From: SMWC01 sp045561055
Lineage (GTDB): Bacteria; Pseudomonadota; Gammaproteobacteria; Steroidobacterales; Rariloculaceae
Direction: 5' to 3'
NCBI GenBank assembly: GCA_045561055.1
Contig: JBJKYL010000019.1
Location: 248,001 to 312,000, forward strand
Length of the DNA: 64,000 nucleotides
Positions 53,421 to 62,735 of the stretch are shown piece by piece (positions within the stretch are counted from its first letter, which is position 1; each line of letters opens with the position of its first letter). The translations under genes were made by a program, and so were the position numbers. Under the pieces are notes generated by a model, which ran no database searches, was not told where the DNA came from, and saw only the letters and a list, made by a program, of their open reading frames with translations.

Positions 53421-53657
53421 ATGATGTTTTTATCTCGGCTGAAAAAAATTAAGGGAAATATGGTGCTCACCTCGGCGCCGACAAGCGTCAGACTCGCTAA
53501 AAATTCGGAGTCTCTTGCGGCAAAATATGAGGCTCAGGTTAAGTGGATGCGTGAGAGGGGTATTACGGCAAGTTTGGATGGAACTCAAAAGCAGAATCGA
53601 AAGTCAGTGCGTGTCTTACCAACTGGATTAATGAAATCTAAGTCTTTAGATAAATAG
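53421..53657 (+). CDS. Possible small basic protein
   Basis: A 78-residue frame rich in Lys, Arg and Ser, with a helical centre (ESLAAKYEAQVKWMRERG). A purine-rich AAGAAGAAGAAA directly precedes the paired ATG codons. The flanking DNA (53174-53420) is AT-rich and otherwise empty. I do not recognise a family; the gene is plausible but not proven. Confidence 0.4.
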   Translation: MMFLSRLKKIKGNMVLTSAPTSVRLAKNSESLAAKYEAQVKWMRERGITASLDGTQKQNRKSVRVLPTGLMKSKSLDK

Positions 53658-53932
53658 TATTTCATGGTGTGCGCCTCTTTGAATTTGAGAGAAGTTTCTT
53701 TTAGGGATTAGAGCAATAATGCTATGCAGATTATCCTCGATATTGAGCCCAAAGCCTCAGAATCTCTAACCAACCTACAGATTGGTTTGGTAAGGATAGC
53801 AACGCGAGAATTCGCTTTTGGTAGACGCAGGTAAGCTAGTGAGCGTTAATCGATGTCGGAAAACCGTCGATGGCTACCGACCATCAGTTGCAGCAGGACG
53901 TCACCGCCCTGCTGCAGTCAGCGATAGTGTTG
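53658..53932. other. Gap with a 9-bp hairpin
   Basis: About 275 bases without a supportable gene. TGCAGCAGG / CCTGCTGCA forms a perfect 9-base stem with a 10-base loop at 53889-53916, 17 bases past the stop of the minus-strand peroxiredoxin gene. No T-tract follows on either strand, so a terminator role is only possible. Confidence 0.4.
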
Positions 53933-54502
53933 TTATTGACGACTTTGCACTGCTTCTAGTGTCTTCAGGACGTTTTCTGCTGGTGTGATCCCGCCAATCG
54001 TCTCTGCGATCTTGCCATCCGAGGTCAGAATGAACGTTACCCGTTCCGCAAAGCCGTGATCGATCTCGACACCACGCGTGTCTTGTGCACCCTCTCGGCG
54101 GTCGCGAACGTTGAGATCATATGATCTAGCAATTGCACCCGATGCATCTGAGGCTACCGCAAGCTTGCCTGCGCAATATGCCGGGTCGGCTGAGAAGTCG
54201 TTAAGTCGTTCGATACTGTCGAGGGAGACTCCTATAACGGTTGCGCCAGCCTCATTGAATGCCTCCATGTTTTCCGCGAATTCATATGCTTGGATATTAC
54301 ATCCCCGAGTAAAAGCCGAGGGATAGAAATACACCACTACCATACCGCCATCGAGCGCGTCGCGGAGCGAATAATCGAAAGCCACTCCGTTCAGTGATGC
54401 TCTCGCCTCAAAGACTGGCGCATTATCTCCTACTTCGAGCGCCCCGAAAGCAGGTAGAGTAATAGCAGTAACACCTAATAGAGTAAAAAGTTTATTTTTC
54501 AT
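53933..54502 (-). CDS. Exported AhpC/TSA-family peroxiredoxin
   Basis: A 189-residue thioredoxin-fold peroxidase with a signal peptide (KNKLFTLLGVTAITLP, then AFG). The active-site region reads FYPSAFTRGCNIQAYEF: the peroxidatic Cys and the Thr three residues before it are kept, while the usual GCT is GCN. A second Cys in DPAYCAGK may resolve the disulfide. BCP-like proteins are usually cytoplasmic, so export to the periplasm is notable. The frame is open upstream to 54712, but ATG 54502 gives a clean leader. Confidence 0.85.
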   Translation of the reverse strand: MKNKLFTLLGVTAITLPAFGALEVGDNAPVFEARASLNGVAFDYSLRDALDGGMVVVYFYPSAFTRGCNIQAYEFAENMEAFNEAGATVIGVSLDSIERLNDFSADPAYCAGKLAVASDASGAIARSYDLNVRDRREGAQDTRGVEIDHGFAERVTFILTSDGKIAETIGGITPAENVLKTLEAVQSRQ

Positions 54503-54742
54503 AATGTGCCCATTTTTGGTTGGTTTGATGTCTGTTGCTAAATGTTTAGTGTATATCCTGACAATTGCTATAGACGTGTGCAAGTTAGCATTTCGAATAC
54601 TATCTTCTTCGATCGCGGGGGACCTTCTAGATATTGCTTGAGGCGCAGTTTCCACACGTTCTCGAGAGGTCTCGGATAGAGGTCCTAGGGTAACGAGTCT
54701 ACAATTAGCCACTCCCGCCTGTAAGCCGCTATTCTTCCCATT

Positions 54743-55399
54743 ATGCTGACCTTGAATTACGTCTACGATCCGATGTGCAGTTGGTGCTATGCATTTGCTC
54801 CCACCTGGAAGCGGATTTCTAATGAATTGCCGGTTTCAGTCTCGGTTGAGTACGTAGTCGGAGGGCTTGCCAGTGATAGCGATCATCCAATGTCCCAGGA
54901 GATGTGCGCATATATAGAGGGTACATGGCGCCATATTCTGGAAATAGTTCCTAATACGGAGTTCAATTTCGATTTCTGGATCCGTTGCGAGCCTAGGCGT
55001 TCGACCTACCCAGCTTGTCGTGCGGTCTTAGCGGCAAAGCATTTTGATCCTAAATTCGAAGCCGCGATGATCGATAAAATTCAAGTCGCCTACTACAGAG
55101 AAGCGAGAAATCCCTCGGATATCGATACGCTCTGCGAGCTTGCGGCTGAACTTGGCATTGAGGTGAGGTTTTTCCGGGAATTTCTGACCGGTGAACGCTG
55201 CGAGGCCATATTAAAAGAGAGCTTTCAAAAGAGGCGTAATTTCGGCGTTAGGGCCTTCCCTACTCTTGTGTTGGAGTCAATTGATGGCAGTGTTGTTGTT
55301 CCACATGATTTTTCGGATCCGCTAGTTACTCTCAACGCCATCGCTGTTGCCCAGACTACTGATGTCATGAAGCGCGCACAACCGAAACCTTTTGTGTGA
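54743..55399 (+). CDS. Cytoplasmic DsbA-family (FrnE-like) oxidoreductase
   Basis: A 218-residue thioredoxin-fold protein with CSWC at residues 12-15 (YVYDPMCSWCYAF) and no signal peptide. The helical insert and the cis-proline segment FGVRAFPTLVLE near residue 172 fit DsbA-family proteins of the FrnE/2-hydroxychromene isomerase-like group. The role is thiol redox or an isomerase-like reaction. It is divergent from the peroxiredoxin. Confidence 0.85.
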   Translation: MLTLNYVYDPMCSWCYAFAPTWKRISNELPVSVSVEYVVGGLASDSDHPMSQEMCAYIEGTWRHILEIVPNTEFNFDFWIRCEPRRSTYPACRAVLAAKHFDPKFEAAMIDKIQVAYYREARNPSDIDTLCELAAELGIEVRFFREFLTGERCEAILKESFQKRRNFGVRAFPTLVLESIDGSVVVPHDFSDPLVTLNAIAVAQTTDVMKRAQPKPFV

Positions 55400-55462
55400 C
55401 CTATCACGCATAGTCAAGGTACTACTCTGTATAAGGCCGCATAAGCGAGCCAGCCGACCAGA

Positions 55463-56134
55463 TTAGAGATATGGAGAGATCATTGGTAAAAGGTCTGGCG
55501 CTTGTTCGTAGTGATCTAACCACGGCAATTTGATTACCGTTGTCGGGCAGACGAAACGTTCGATTACGTTGGCCGTTTCCAACAGACTCACGGGTTGATC
55601 TACCGATTCATTGACGATAACGCCAGCAAGTTGTTGCCCGCGGGCGCGAAGAGCTTCCACTGCCGTCAGCGTGTGACTCAACGTGCCGAGGTAGCCGCCG
55701 ACGACGAGTAGCACGGGTGCCGCGAGCGCTTCTATCCAATCGAGCACGGTGTGCCTTGTATCCAGCGGCACCATGATGCCGCCTATGCCCTCGATTAGTG
55801 TGATTTCGGACGCCCTCTTCTCGGCGCAAAAATCAGTGAGTTCGCTGAAAGTTACGGAACGCTGTTCTCGAGCTGCCGCCATGTCAGGGGAAAGTGCTGC
55901 CGCGAACCGCCAGGGCGTAATTTCCTCAACATGTTTGGTGCTCACGTCCCGTCCGAGAGCCGTTAAGATTTCACCGCTATCGCTAGTTGCCGAATTCAGT
56001 GGGTCGAACCCGGTTGCTACGGGTTTCAGCGCGTTGACACTGTGCCCTGCGGCCTTTAGTTGGCGGATCAATATGCTAGTAACGAAAGTTTTGCCGATTT
56101 CCGTTCCAGATGAGCTAATGAAGATCTGACTCAC
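55463..56134 (-). CDS. bioD: Dethiobiotin synthetase
   Basis: A 223-residue enzyme closing the ureido ring of dethiobiotin from diaminopelargonate, CO2 and ATP. The P-loop is GTEIGKT (10-16); KPVATGF and TLIEGIGGIMVPLD are family motifs. The start is GTG 56134, sharing one base with the bioF stop (TAGTG), so the two are translationally coupled. Confidence 0.93.
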   Translation of the reverse strand: MSQIFISSSGTEIGKTFVTSILIRQLKAAGHSVNALKPVATGFDPLNSATSDSGEILTALGRDVSTKHVEEITPWRFAAALSPDMAAAREQRSVTFSELTDFCAEKRASEITLIEGIGGIMVPLDTRHTVLDWIEALAAPVLLVVGGYLGTLSHTLTAVEALRARGQQLAGVIVNESVDQPVSLLETANVIERFVCPTTVIKLPWLDHYEQAPDLLPMISPYL

Positions 56135-57267
56135 TACGCGCCCAATGCTTTTTTAAGCGTACTCGCAAACGCCTCTACATCTTCTTTCCGGTGTGCAGCC
56201 GAGAACGTGCAGCGAAGGCGTGCTGTGCCCTCCGGTACGGTAGGAGGACGAATCGCGACAACGAGATATCCCTTCTTTTGGAGGGTTTTACTAAGTTTGA
56301 GGACACGTTCTGAGCTACCGATCTGTAGCGGGACGATTGCGCTTTGCGCTGAAGGTAGCCCGAGTATTTCGGTAAATAATTGCGCGTTATCTAGTGGTTT
56401 TTTCACTAGCCTTTCATCGCTCATGATAATTTCGAGTGCTTTTGTTGCTGCGGCGACGGTGCCGGGGGGTAGGCCAGTTGTATAGATCAAGCTACGCGCC
56501 CGGTTACGGATAAGGTTGGTGACTGTGCGGTTTGCACAGAGATAGCCGCCGTAAGTGCCTATAGACTTCGAAAGCGTTCCCATCTGCAATGGCACGGGTA
56601 TTGTTTTATTAGCCTCGACATTAGAGCCGCGACCGCCTCCTACAACACCAAGTCCGTGAGCATCGTCGGTCATGAGCCATGCATCGTATTCTGTTGCGAT
56701 TTCGAGGAGTTTCGAGATAGGTGCTCGATCTCCGTCCATGCTAAAAACGCCTTCAGTTAGTAAAAGACAGTAGCGATGCTTATCGCGATGTTTCTTTAGC
56801 AGCGCTATAACATTGCTTTCATCATTATGTGAAAAGGAGATGATCCGACTTCGCGCGAGTCTTACGCCGGCGTGAAGGCTTGCATGACATGCTTCGTCCA
56901 TGACGATCAGATCAGGCTCGCTGACGAGCGCCGGTATCGTCCCGATGTTCGCGAGGTATCCGCTACCGAATACGACGGCGTCCTCGGTGTTCTTAAGCGA
57001 TGCAAGTTTCGATTCGAGGTCCTGGTATAACGCGTGGTTACCGGTAATATGCCGCGAAGCACCTGCGCCAGCGCCTAGGAGTTCTGTCGCGTCCTTTGCG
57101 GCTCTAATCACTTCAGGGTGCTGGGACAACCCGAGATAGTCGTTACACGAGAAAGAGATTAGGTCGATAGTACCGCGTTTTGTGATTCCGGGCGCCGTCC
57201 GGTTGGTTACGACAAGTTCTCGCTTAAGGAATTTTTTGTCCAAAGCCGCTAGTTTATTGCGGGCCAT
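56134..57267 (-). CDS. bioF: 8-amino-7-oxononanoate synthase
   Basis: A 377-residue PLP enzyme condensing pimeloyl thioester with alanine. Motifs: SFSCNDYLGL (38-47), GSGYLANIG, TDDAHGLGVVG, and PLP Lys234 in GTLSKSIG. The frame runs on upstream to GTG 57390, overlapping the phosphohexomutase, but ATG 57267 gives the normal length and N-terminus. No strong Shine-Dalgarno precedes it. It lies between manB-like and bioD genes on the minus strand. Confidence 0.92.
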   Translation of the reverse strand: MARNKLAALDKKFLKRELVVTNRTAPGITKRGTIDLISFSCNDYLGLSQHPEVIRAAKDATELLGAGAGASRHITGNHALYQDLESKLASLKNTEDAVVFGSGYLANIGTIPALVSEPDLIVMDEACHASLHAGVRLARSRIISFSHNDESNVIALLKKHRDKHRYCLLLTEGVFSMDGDRAPISKLLEIATEYDAWLMTDDAHGLGVVGGGRGSNVEANKTIPVPLQMGTLSKSIGTYGGYLCANRTVTNLIRNRARSLIYTTGLPPGTVAAATKALEIIMSDERLVKKPLDNAQLFTEILGLPSAQSAIVPLQIGSSERVLKLSKTLQKKGYLVVAIRPPTVPEGTARLRCTFSAAHRKEDVEAFASTLKKALGA

Positions 57268-57373
57268 TTTTTGAAGGGAATTTTTGTTCAAAATTATAGT
57301 TTTGTTTCGATTGTTGTTCGAAGTCTGATACAGGTTGTCCCAGAGAAAAATATAAAATTCTCCCGGAGATAAC

Positions 57374-58732
57374 TTAGCCCGGCCTACCACCTATAATTGC
57401 TAGTAGTTCCTCTGTTCGTTCTTGCATAAGTTTCGGATTTTCACGAGATTCTACATTTAGTCTCACGAGCGGCTCCGTATTTGACGAGCGAAGATTGAAG
57501 CGCCAGTCAGCGAACTGGACACTTAATCCATCGGTATGATCGACTAAAATAGCGTTCTTAGCATAGAGGGTTTCGGCCTTTTTTAGAACTTCGTCTGCAT
57601 CGACTACCTTGCGGTTGATTTCACCACTGGCTGGGAATAATGTCATGCGTTCGTTAATGAGAGCTGCTAATGACTGTCCAGTTTGACTCATAATACTAGC
57701 TACTAGGAGCCACGGAATCATTCCGCTGTCGGCGTAGGAGAAATCGCGGAAATAGTGGTGTGCACTCATCTCTCCGCCATAGGCTGCATTGCTCTCGCGC
57801 ATGGCATGCTTCATAAAAGAGTGGCCTGAGATACTTTCAATTGCTTTGCCGTTCCCCTGTTCGATGATTTCGAGCGTGTTCCAGGTAAGACGGGGATCAT
57901 GAACGATAGTTTCACCCGGCGAATTTTCAAGAAATGCGTGCGCGAGCAGCCCAACGATGTAATAACCTTCAATGAAGCGTCCCTGGCTATCGAAGAAGAA
58001 ACAACGGTCATAATCACCATCCCAAGCTATTCCTAAGTCAGCTTCAGTCTCTACCACGCGGTCGCTCGTACCTTGCCTATTCTCTTCTATCATAGGATTG
58101 GGTATGCCGTTCGGGAATGCGCCGTCTGGCTCGTGATGTAGCTTAATGAACTCGAACGGCAAATGAGGTTCCAGTAAATCGATGATCGGTCCAGCACCGC
58201 CGTTACCGGCATTTACCACGATCTTGAGGGGCTCTAGTTTTTCTATATCAATGTAGGAGAGCAGGTGAGCGATGTAGTCAAAAAAGATATCACGTTCGCT
58301 TACAGAGCCTAGGTTGTTTGTATATTCAAAATTGTTCGTCTCCGCCAACGCGCGGATTTCTTGCAATCCCGTGTCTCGACTAATTGGCCGTGATCCTTCT
58401 CTTACAAACTTCATACCGTTGTAGTCTGGCGGATTATGGCTAGCAGTAATCATTATTCCACCATCGAGTTTGTCGTGAAAAGTTGCAAAATAGATTAGCT
58501 CGGTGCCACCTGTTCCAATGGTGACAGCATTAACTCCGGAATCCACGAGGCCTCGTGTTACCGCTCGAGCCAAACTGATGCTCGACAGTCGAATATCGTG
58601 ACCGACCGCTACGCGTTTCGGTTTAATGAAATTGCAATAGGCACGTGCGATGCGGTACGCAATATCTTCATTCAGCTCATCAGGCACGCGTCCGCGAACA
58701 TCATAGGCTTTGAAACAGGTTATTTCGGTCAT
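57374..58732 (-). CDS. Phosphomannomutase/phosphoglucomutase
   Basis: A 452-residue alpha-D-phosphohexomutase. The active-site phosphoserine is Ser98 in TASHNP; the metal loop is DGDYDRCFF; the sugar loop GGEMSAHHYF and the phosphate loop RSSNTEPLVR are present. It matches AlgC/CpsG-type enzymes that interconvert hexose 6- and 1-phosphates for LPS or exopolysaccharide. It heads the minus-strand run ahead of bioF and bioD, an unusual neighbour, and is divergent from bioA. Confidence 0.92.
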   Translation of the reverse strand: MTEITCFKAYDVRGRVPDELNEDIAYRIARAYCNFIKPKRVAVGHDIRLSSISLARAVTRGLVDSGVNAVTIGTGGTELIYFATFHDKLDGGIMITASHNPPDYNGMKFVREGSRPISRDTGLQEIRALAETNNFEYTNNLGSVSERDIFFDYIAHLLSYIDIEKLEPLKIVVNAGNGGAGPIIDLLEPHLPFEFIKLHHEPDGAFPNGIPNPMIEENRQGTSDRVVETEADLGIAWDGDYDRCFFFDSQGRFIEGYYIVGLLAHAFLENSPGETIVHDPRLTWNTLEIIEQGNGKAIESISGHSFMKHAMRESNAAYGGEMSAHHYFRDFSYADSGMIPWLLVASIMSQTGQSLAALINERMTLFPASGEINRKVVDADEVLKKAETLYAKNAILVDHTDGLSVQFADWRFNLRSSNTEPLVRLNVESRENPKLMQERTEELLAIIGGRPG

Positions 58733-58871
58733 CAGAACCCGATAACTGGTACGAGATGGGAGTATAACTAGTCGGTCGGAGATACACTTGAATATTTCAA
58801 AGATGTTCTGTGTTGCTAGTGTTTAAACTTGGTCCTAGTATGGTTGTGTTTTCGCTCTGATAGATTTTCAG

Positions 58872-60125
58872 ATGACGCTATCTCACTTGTGGTTGCCATA
58901 TTCGCAGATGCAGACTGCGCCTTTGCCAAAAACGGTAATTAGGAGCGAGGGTGCGCATCTCCATCTCGATAACGGTGATCACCTCGTCGACGGCACGTCT
59001 TCCTGGTGGACGGCATGTCATGGTTACAGTCATCCGTATATCCGTGCAGCTATATCAGCCCAACTGGAGCAGCTCCCACATGTCATGCTGGGTGGTCTTG
59101 TACATCAGCCGGTGGTTGATCTAAGCCGCAGACTCGCTGAGCTACTTCCAGGCGATCTCGATTACGTGTTTTTCTCTGAGTCCGGGTCGGTGTCGGTAGA
59201 GATTGCTATGAAGATGGCAATCCAGTTCTGGATCAACAATGGTATTAAGGATCGAATCCGGTTCCTTAGCTTCGAGAATGCCTATCACGGCGATACATTC
59301 GCGGCGATGTCGGTTTGCGATCCTAAAAAAGGTATGCATCGCATGCTAACCGGCGTATTGCCGGAGCAGATAGTGACTACGCTACCGCGAAGTACCATCG
59401 AGTTTGCAGCATTCGAAAAACTTGTGGCTGCGAACGCTAATCAAGCCGCGGCGCTCATCATCGAACCGCTCGTACAGGCCGCAGCCGGGATGAAATTTCA
59501 CGAACCAGAAGATCTTGCGCGTATTGTCGAGATAGCCAGGCATTACGAGTTATTAATCATCTTCGATGAGATTACGACTGGATTCGGCCGAACGGGCACG
59601 ATGTTTGCTTGTGAGCAGGCGGATATTGTGCCGGATATTGTTACTCTTGCTAAAGCACTAACCGGCGGGATGCTCCCGTTGGCCGCGACCGTTGCGAGAC
59701 AACATGTCTATGATAGTTTTTTATCTGAGTCGATCTACCAGGCACTCGTACATGGCCCAACATTCTGCGGTAACCCGATGGGCTGTGCGGCGGCTAATGC
59801 GTCCTTAGATCTCTTCGAGTCGGAGCCGCGACTCGAGCAAGTGGCGACAATTGCAGATCAACTAGAAGAATTTCTTGTGCCCTGCCTCGATATCCCACAC
59901 GTAGCCGATGTTCGAGTGAAAGGCGCTATCGGTGTAGTACAGCTAGATCGCGTGCCCGACCTTACTGCTATGCGACAGCGCTTCCTGCGTGAGGGTGTCT
60001 GGCTAAGGCCGTTCGAGGATATCGTTTACATCATGCCACCGTTCGTCATCGGTAGCGAGGATCTGACGATACTCACCGACGCGGTAACACGTGTGGTGAC
60101 CGAGTGGTCAGAGACAATTTTTTAG
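58872..60125 (+). CDS. bioA: Adenosylmethionine-8-amino-7-oxononanoate aminotransferase
   Basis: A 417-residue class III aminotransferase converting KAPA to diaminopelargonate with SAM as amino donor. Motifs: LWLPYSQM and GTSSWWTACHGY (substrate-binding), FSESGSVSVE, FENAYHGDT, FDEITTGFGRTG and PLP Lys261 in TLAKALTGG. It is divergent from the phosphohexomutase-bioF-bioD run, across 139 bases with no BirA-like operator that I could recognise. Confidence 0.95.
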   Translation: MTLSHLWLPYSQMQTAPLPKTVIRSEGAHLHLDNGDHLVDGTSSWWTACHGYSHPYIRAAISAQLEQLPHVMLGGLVHQPVVDLSRRLAELLPGDLDYVFFSESGSVSVEIAMKMAIQFWINNGIKDRIRFLSFENAYHGDTFAAMSVCDPKKGMHRMLTGVLPEQIVTTLPRSTIEFAAFEKLVAANANQAAALIIEPLVQAAAGMKFHEPEDLARIVEIARHYELLIIFDEITTGFGRTGTMFACEQADIVPDIVTLAKALTGGMLPLAATVARQHVYDSFLSESIYQALVHGPTFCGNPMGCAAANASLDLFESEPRLEQVATIADQLEEFLVPCLDIPHVADVRVKGAIGVVQLDRVPDLTAMRQRFLREGVWLRPFEDIVYIMPPFVIGSEDLTILTDAVTRVVTEWSETIF

Positions 60126-60181
60126 GAGCATCGTACTCGTAGCTCCAGCAACACTTGATCGATGGCGTCGCCGCTACAGCT

Positions 60182-62032
60182 TTAGAACATCTCTGACGCG
60201 TCAGGAGTTGGGGCCTCTCGGTTATCGTAGCGGTTTGGGATGAAATCACCCGTGACCATTTCCTTGTACGACATGCCCGGCGGCACCATTGGATAGACAT
60301 CAGCCTTAGGATCAATGATTACCTCGAGGAATGCGGGCCCGTTAAAAGCTAAAAATTCGGCAAGTACATTCGGCAGATCTTTCTTGTTATCGATGCGCTT
60401 GGCATACTGAAAGCCATCAGCCTCGGCAGTTTTTACGAAATCCTTTTTGCGTAGAGATTTTTCGCTACCGGATAAGCGACCCTTGAAGAACATGCGTTGC
60501 CATTGCATAACCATTCCGTCGCCGTAGTTGTTGAGTACGACAATCTTGATCGGCAGATCATAAGTCGCAACGGTTTCGAGTTCCCCAAGGTTCATGCGGA
60601 TACTAGCGTCCCCGTCTAAATCTATGACGAGACGGTCGGGTCGGGCAAACTGCGCGCCGATAGCTGCTGGCAAACCGAAGCCCATCGTGCCCATACTACC
60701 GGAGGTCAGCCACAATCTCGGCTCTCGGAAATCGAAATACTGTGCCGCCCACATCTGATGTTGGCCGACCCCAGTCGTGATGATGGCTTCGCCCTTTGTT
60801 ATCTCATTTATCGTCTCGATGAGGTAGTTTGGTTGAATCAGGGTGCTGTCACGGTCATAGTTAAGAGCGTAGGTTTCCTTGAGTTTATTTAGATCGGTTA
60901 GCCAGTCGGAAAAATCCGTTTCGATTTCTCGATGACGGCCGTAGGCGGCTAGAGACAACAACGCGTCCTTTAGCACACCGACATGAGACCAGTCAGCAGT
61001 CTTTACCTTCTGAATCTCCGAAGGATCGATGTCGAAGTGCATAATGTGTTTTGCATTTGCCGCAAATTTCGGCGGGTTGCCAGCAACACGATCGTCGAAA
61101 CGACTGCCCATGCTTATCAATAGGTCACAGTCATCTACCGCGTAATTAGCATAGGCTGTTCCGTGCATGCCTAGCATGTGCATTGCGAGCGGACTCATTG
61201 TGTCGATACTACCGAGGCCCATTAGTGTGGTTACAACCGGAATATTGTAGTTTGAAGTGAGGGCTCGTAGTTCATCGCTGGCATTGCCATTGATTACGCC
61301 ACCACCAGCGTAGATCAGGGGCCGCTTGCTTTGCGTAAGCATTGCAAAGAACTGTTCGCAGCATTCCTCACTTAAGTTGTTCTGTTGCACGGCCAACAGC
61401 CGATGCTGGTATCCAGGCATCGGTAACAGTCCCTCGCCGTTGAATATACCCTCCCAGTTTTGAACATCTTTGGGGATGTCTACTACAACCGGCCCTGGTC
61501 GCCCAGAACGCGCGATTTCGAAGGCAGATCGCATCGTGGATTCGAGTCGTTCTGGTTCGGTGACGAGAAAAACATGTTTAGCGACGGACCCCATGACGCT
61601 AATAACTGGGGCCTCCTGGAAGGCATCCGTACCGATGGCGCCTGTTGCTACCTGACCACAAACTACCACGATCGGGATTGAATCGGCCATGGAATCTCGA
61701 ACTGGGGTGACACAGTTAGTTGCCCCGGGTCCCGAGGTTACTATAGCCACGCCGACTTGGCCGGTGGCTCGTGCGTAGCCGGACGCCATGAAGCCAGCGC
61801 CCTGTTCGTTGGCAGGAACGACAAGTGGCATAGGTTCTGCACCATCCACCGAGTGAGTCTGGTTATAGCGGAAAACGGCGTCGTAGGTAGGCAGAATAGC
61901 CCCGCCACTATAGCCGAACATGGTTTTTACGCCCTCATCCGCCAGAACCTGGACGATCATGTCGGCGCCGGTCATCATGGAGCCCGTCAATGGGTGGGGG
62001 CGATTCAGTTTGGATTGAACCTGTGTGTCCAT
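60182..62032 (-). CDS. Acetolactate synthase large subunit
   Basis: A 616-residue thiamine-diphosphate enzyme making acetolactate or acetohydroxybutyrate for branched-chain amino acids. The N-terminal TPP-activating Glu75 is in PANEQGAGFMASGYAR; FAD/central domain SMGSRFDDR; the TPP motif GDASIRMNLGEL. It is about 40 residues longer than E. coli IlvI, with an extra N-terminus. ATG 62032 has AGGT about 8 bases upstream; the frame continues to 62158 without better support. Its regulatory partner ilvH is on the opposite strand, divergent. Confidence 0.93.
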   Translation of the reverse strand: MDTQVQSKLNRPHPLTGSMMTGADMIVQVLADEGVKTMFGYSGGAILPTYDAVFRYNQTHSVDGAEPMPLVVPANEQGAGFMASGYARATGQVGVAIVTSGPGATNCVTPVRDSMADSIPIVVVCGQVATGAIGTDAFQEAPVISVMGSVAKHVFLVTEPERLESTMRSAFEIARSGRPGPVVVDIPKDVQNWEGIFNGEGLLPMPGYQHRLLAVQQNNLSEECCEQFFAMLTQSKRPLIYAGGGVINGNASDELRALTSNYNIPVVTTLMGLGSIDTMSPLAMHMLGMHGTAYANYAVDDCDLLISMGSRFDDRVAGNPPKFAANAKHIMHFDIDPSEIQKVKTADWSHVGVLKDALLSLAAYGRHREIETDFSDWLTDLNKLKETYALNYDRDSTLIQPNYLIETINEITKGEAIITTGVGQHQMWAAQYFDFREPRLWLTSGSMGTMGFGLPAAIGAQFARPDRLVIDLDGDASIRMNLGELETVATYDLPIKIVVLNNYGDGMVMQWQRMFFKGRLSGSEKSLRKKDFVKTAEADGFQYAKRIDNKKDLPNVLAEFLAFNGPAFLEVIIDPKADVYPMVPPGMSYKEMVTGDFIPNRYDNREAPTPDASEMF

Positions 62033-62205
62033 GGTATTACCTGATACTGGCCGTGATTTCCTCAACTTTCGACCACGACGACGCTGTTTCCATTCACTTA
62101 TTCCGGAGTGTTGACGAAAAGTTTGTGCATTGCAATAGGCGTTGTTCTGGGCCAACATTATGTAGCCAAACCTTTAGTCTTAAAGGAGGCTGCGGCTAGA
62201 CAGAA

Positions 62206-62703
62206 ATGAGACATATCATAACTATACTGTTGCAGAATGAAGCAGGCGCCCTTGCTCGGGTAGCTAACCTGTTCTCGACGCGTGGCTACAATATTGAGAG
62301 CCTTAACGTTGCTCCGACTAACGACCCGATTGTGTCTCGGCTGACGCTTGTGACGAGGGGGTCCGACGAGGCGATCGATCAGATATCCAAGCAACTGGCG
62401 AAGCTAGTTGATGTTGTTAACATTGTCGATATGACTGATGACGATCATATTGAGCGGGAGTTAGCGTTGATTAAGTTGCAGTTGCATGAACGTAGTGGTG
62501 AGGATATATCGGGGTTGGTCAGGCAATCCGGTGCTCGGATATTGGACGATCATGAGGGGTACTTTACGGTTGAGCTGATTGGGGGTAGCCAGGATATCGA
62601 TCGTTTTATGGCCGACGTCGCTGACCTTGCGGAGATTCTAACGGTGGTTCGCAGCGGCGCGATGGCGGCAGCTCGGGGTGAGCCGGTCCTGATGCCTTCG
62701 TAG
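62206..62703 (+). CDS. ilvH: Acetolactate synthase small (regulatory) subunit
   Basis: A 165-residue ACT-domain protein mediating valine feedback on the large subunit. ILLQNEAGALARVANLFSTRGYNIESL is visible in parts, and the C-terminal half EGYFTVELIG follows the usual layout. It is divergent from the large subunit with 173 bases between. A strong AGGAGG (62184-62189) is 16 bases before the ATG, longer than ideal; an in-frame TAG rules out a longer protein. It is followed after 32 bases by proB. Confidence 0.93.
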   Translation: MRHIITILLQNEAGALARVANLFSTRGYNIESLNVAPTNDPIVSRLTLVTRGSDEAIDQISKQLAKLVDVVNIVDMTDDDHIERELALIKLQLHERSGEDISGLVRQSGARILDDHEGYFTVELIGGSQDIDRFMADVADLAEILTVVRSGAMAAARGEPVLMPS

Positions 62704-62735
62704 GGCTTTTATCTCGTCCTTTCCGGACAACTCAC

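Noticed and set aside
53889..53916. Intrinsic terminator for the peroxiredoxin gene
   Set aside because: Perfect stem but no T-tract on either strand.
58733..58871. BirA operator between bioA and the phosphohexomutase
   Set aside because: Only a short GTTTAAAC palindrome is present; the long bipartite TTGTAAAC-type operator is missing.
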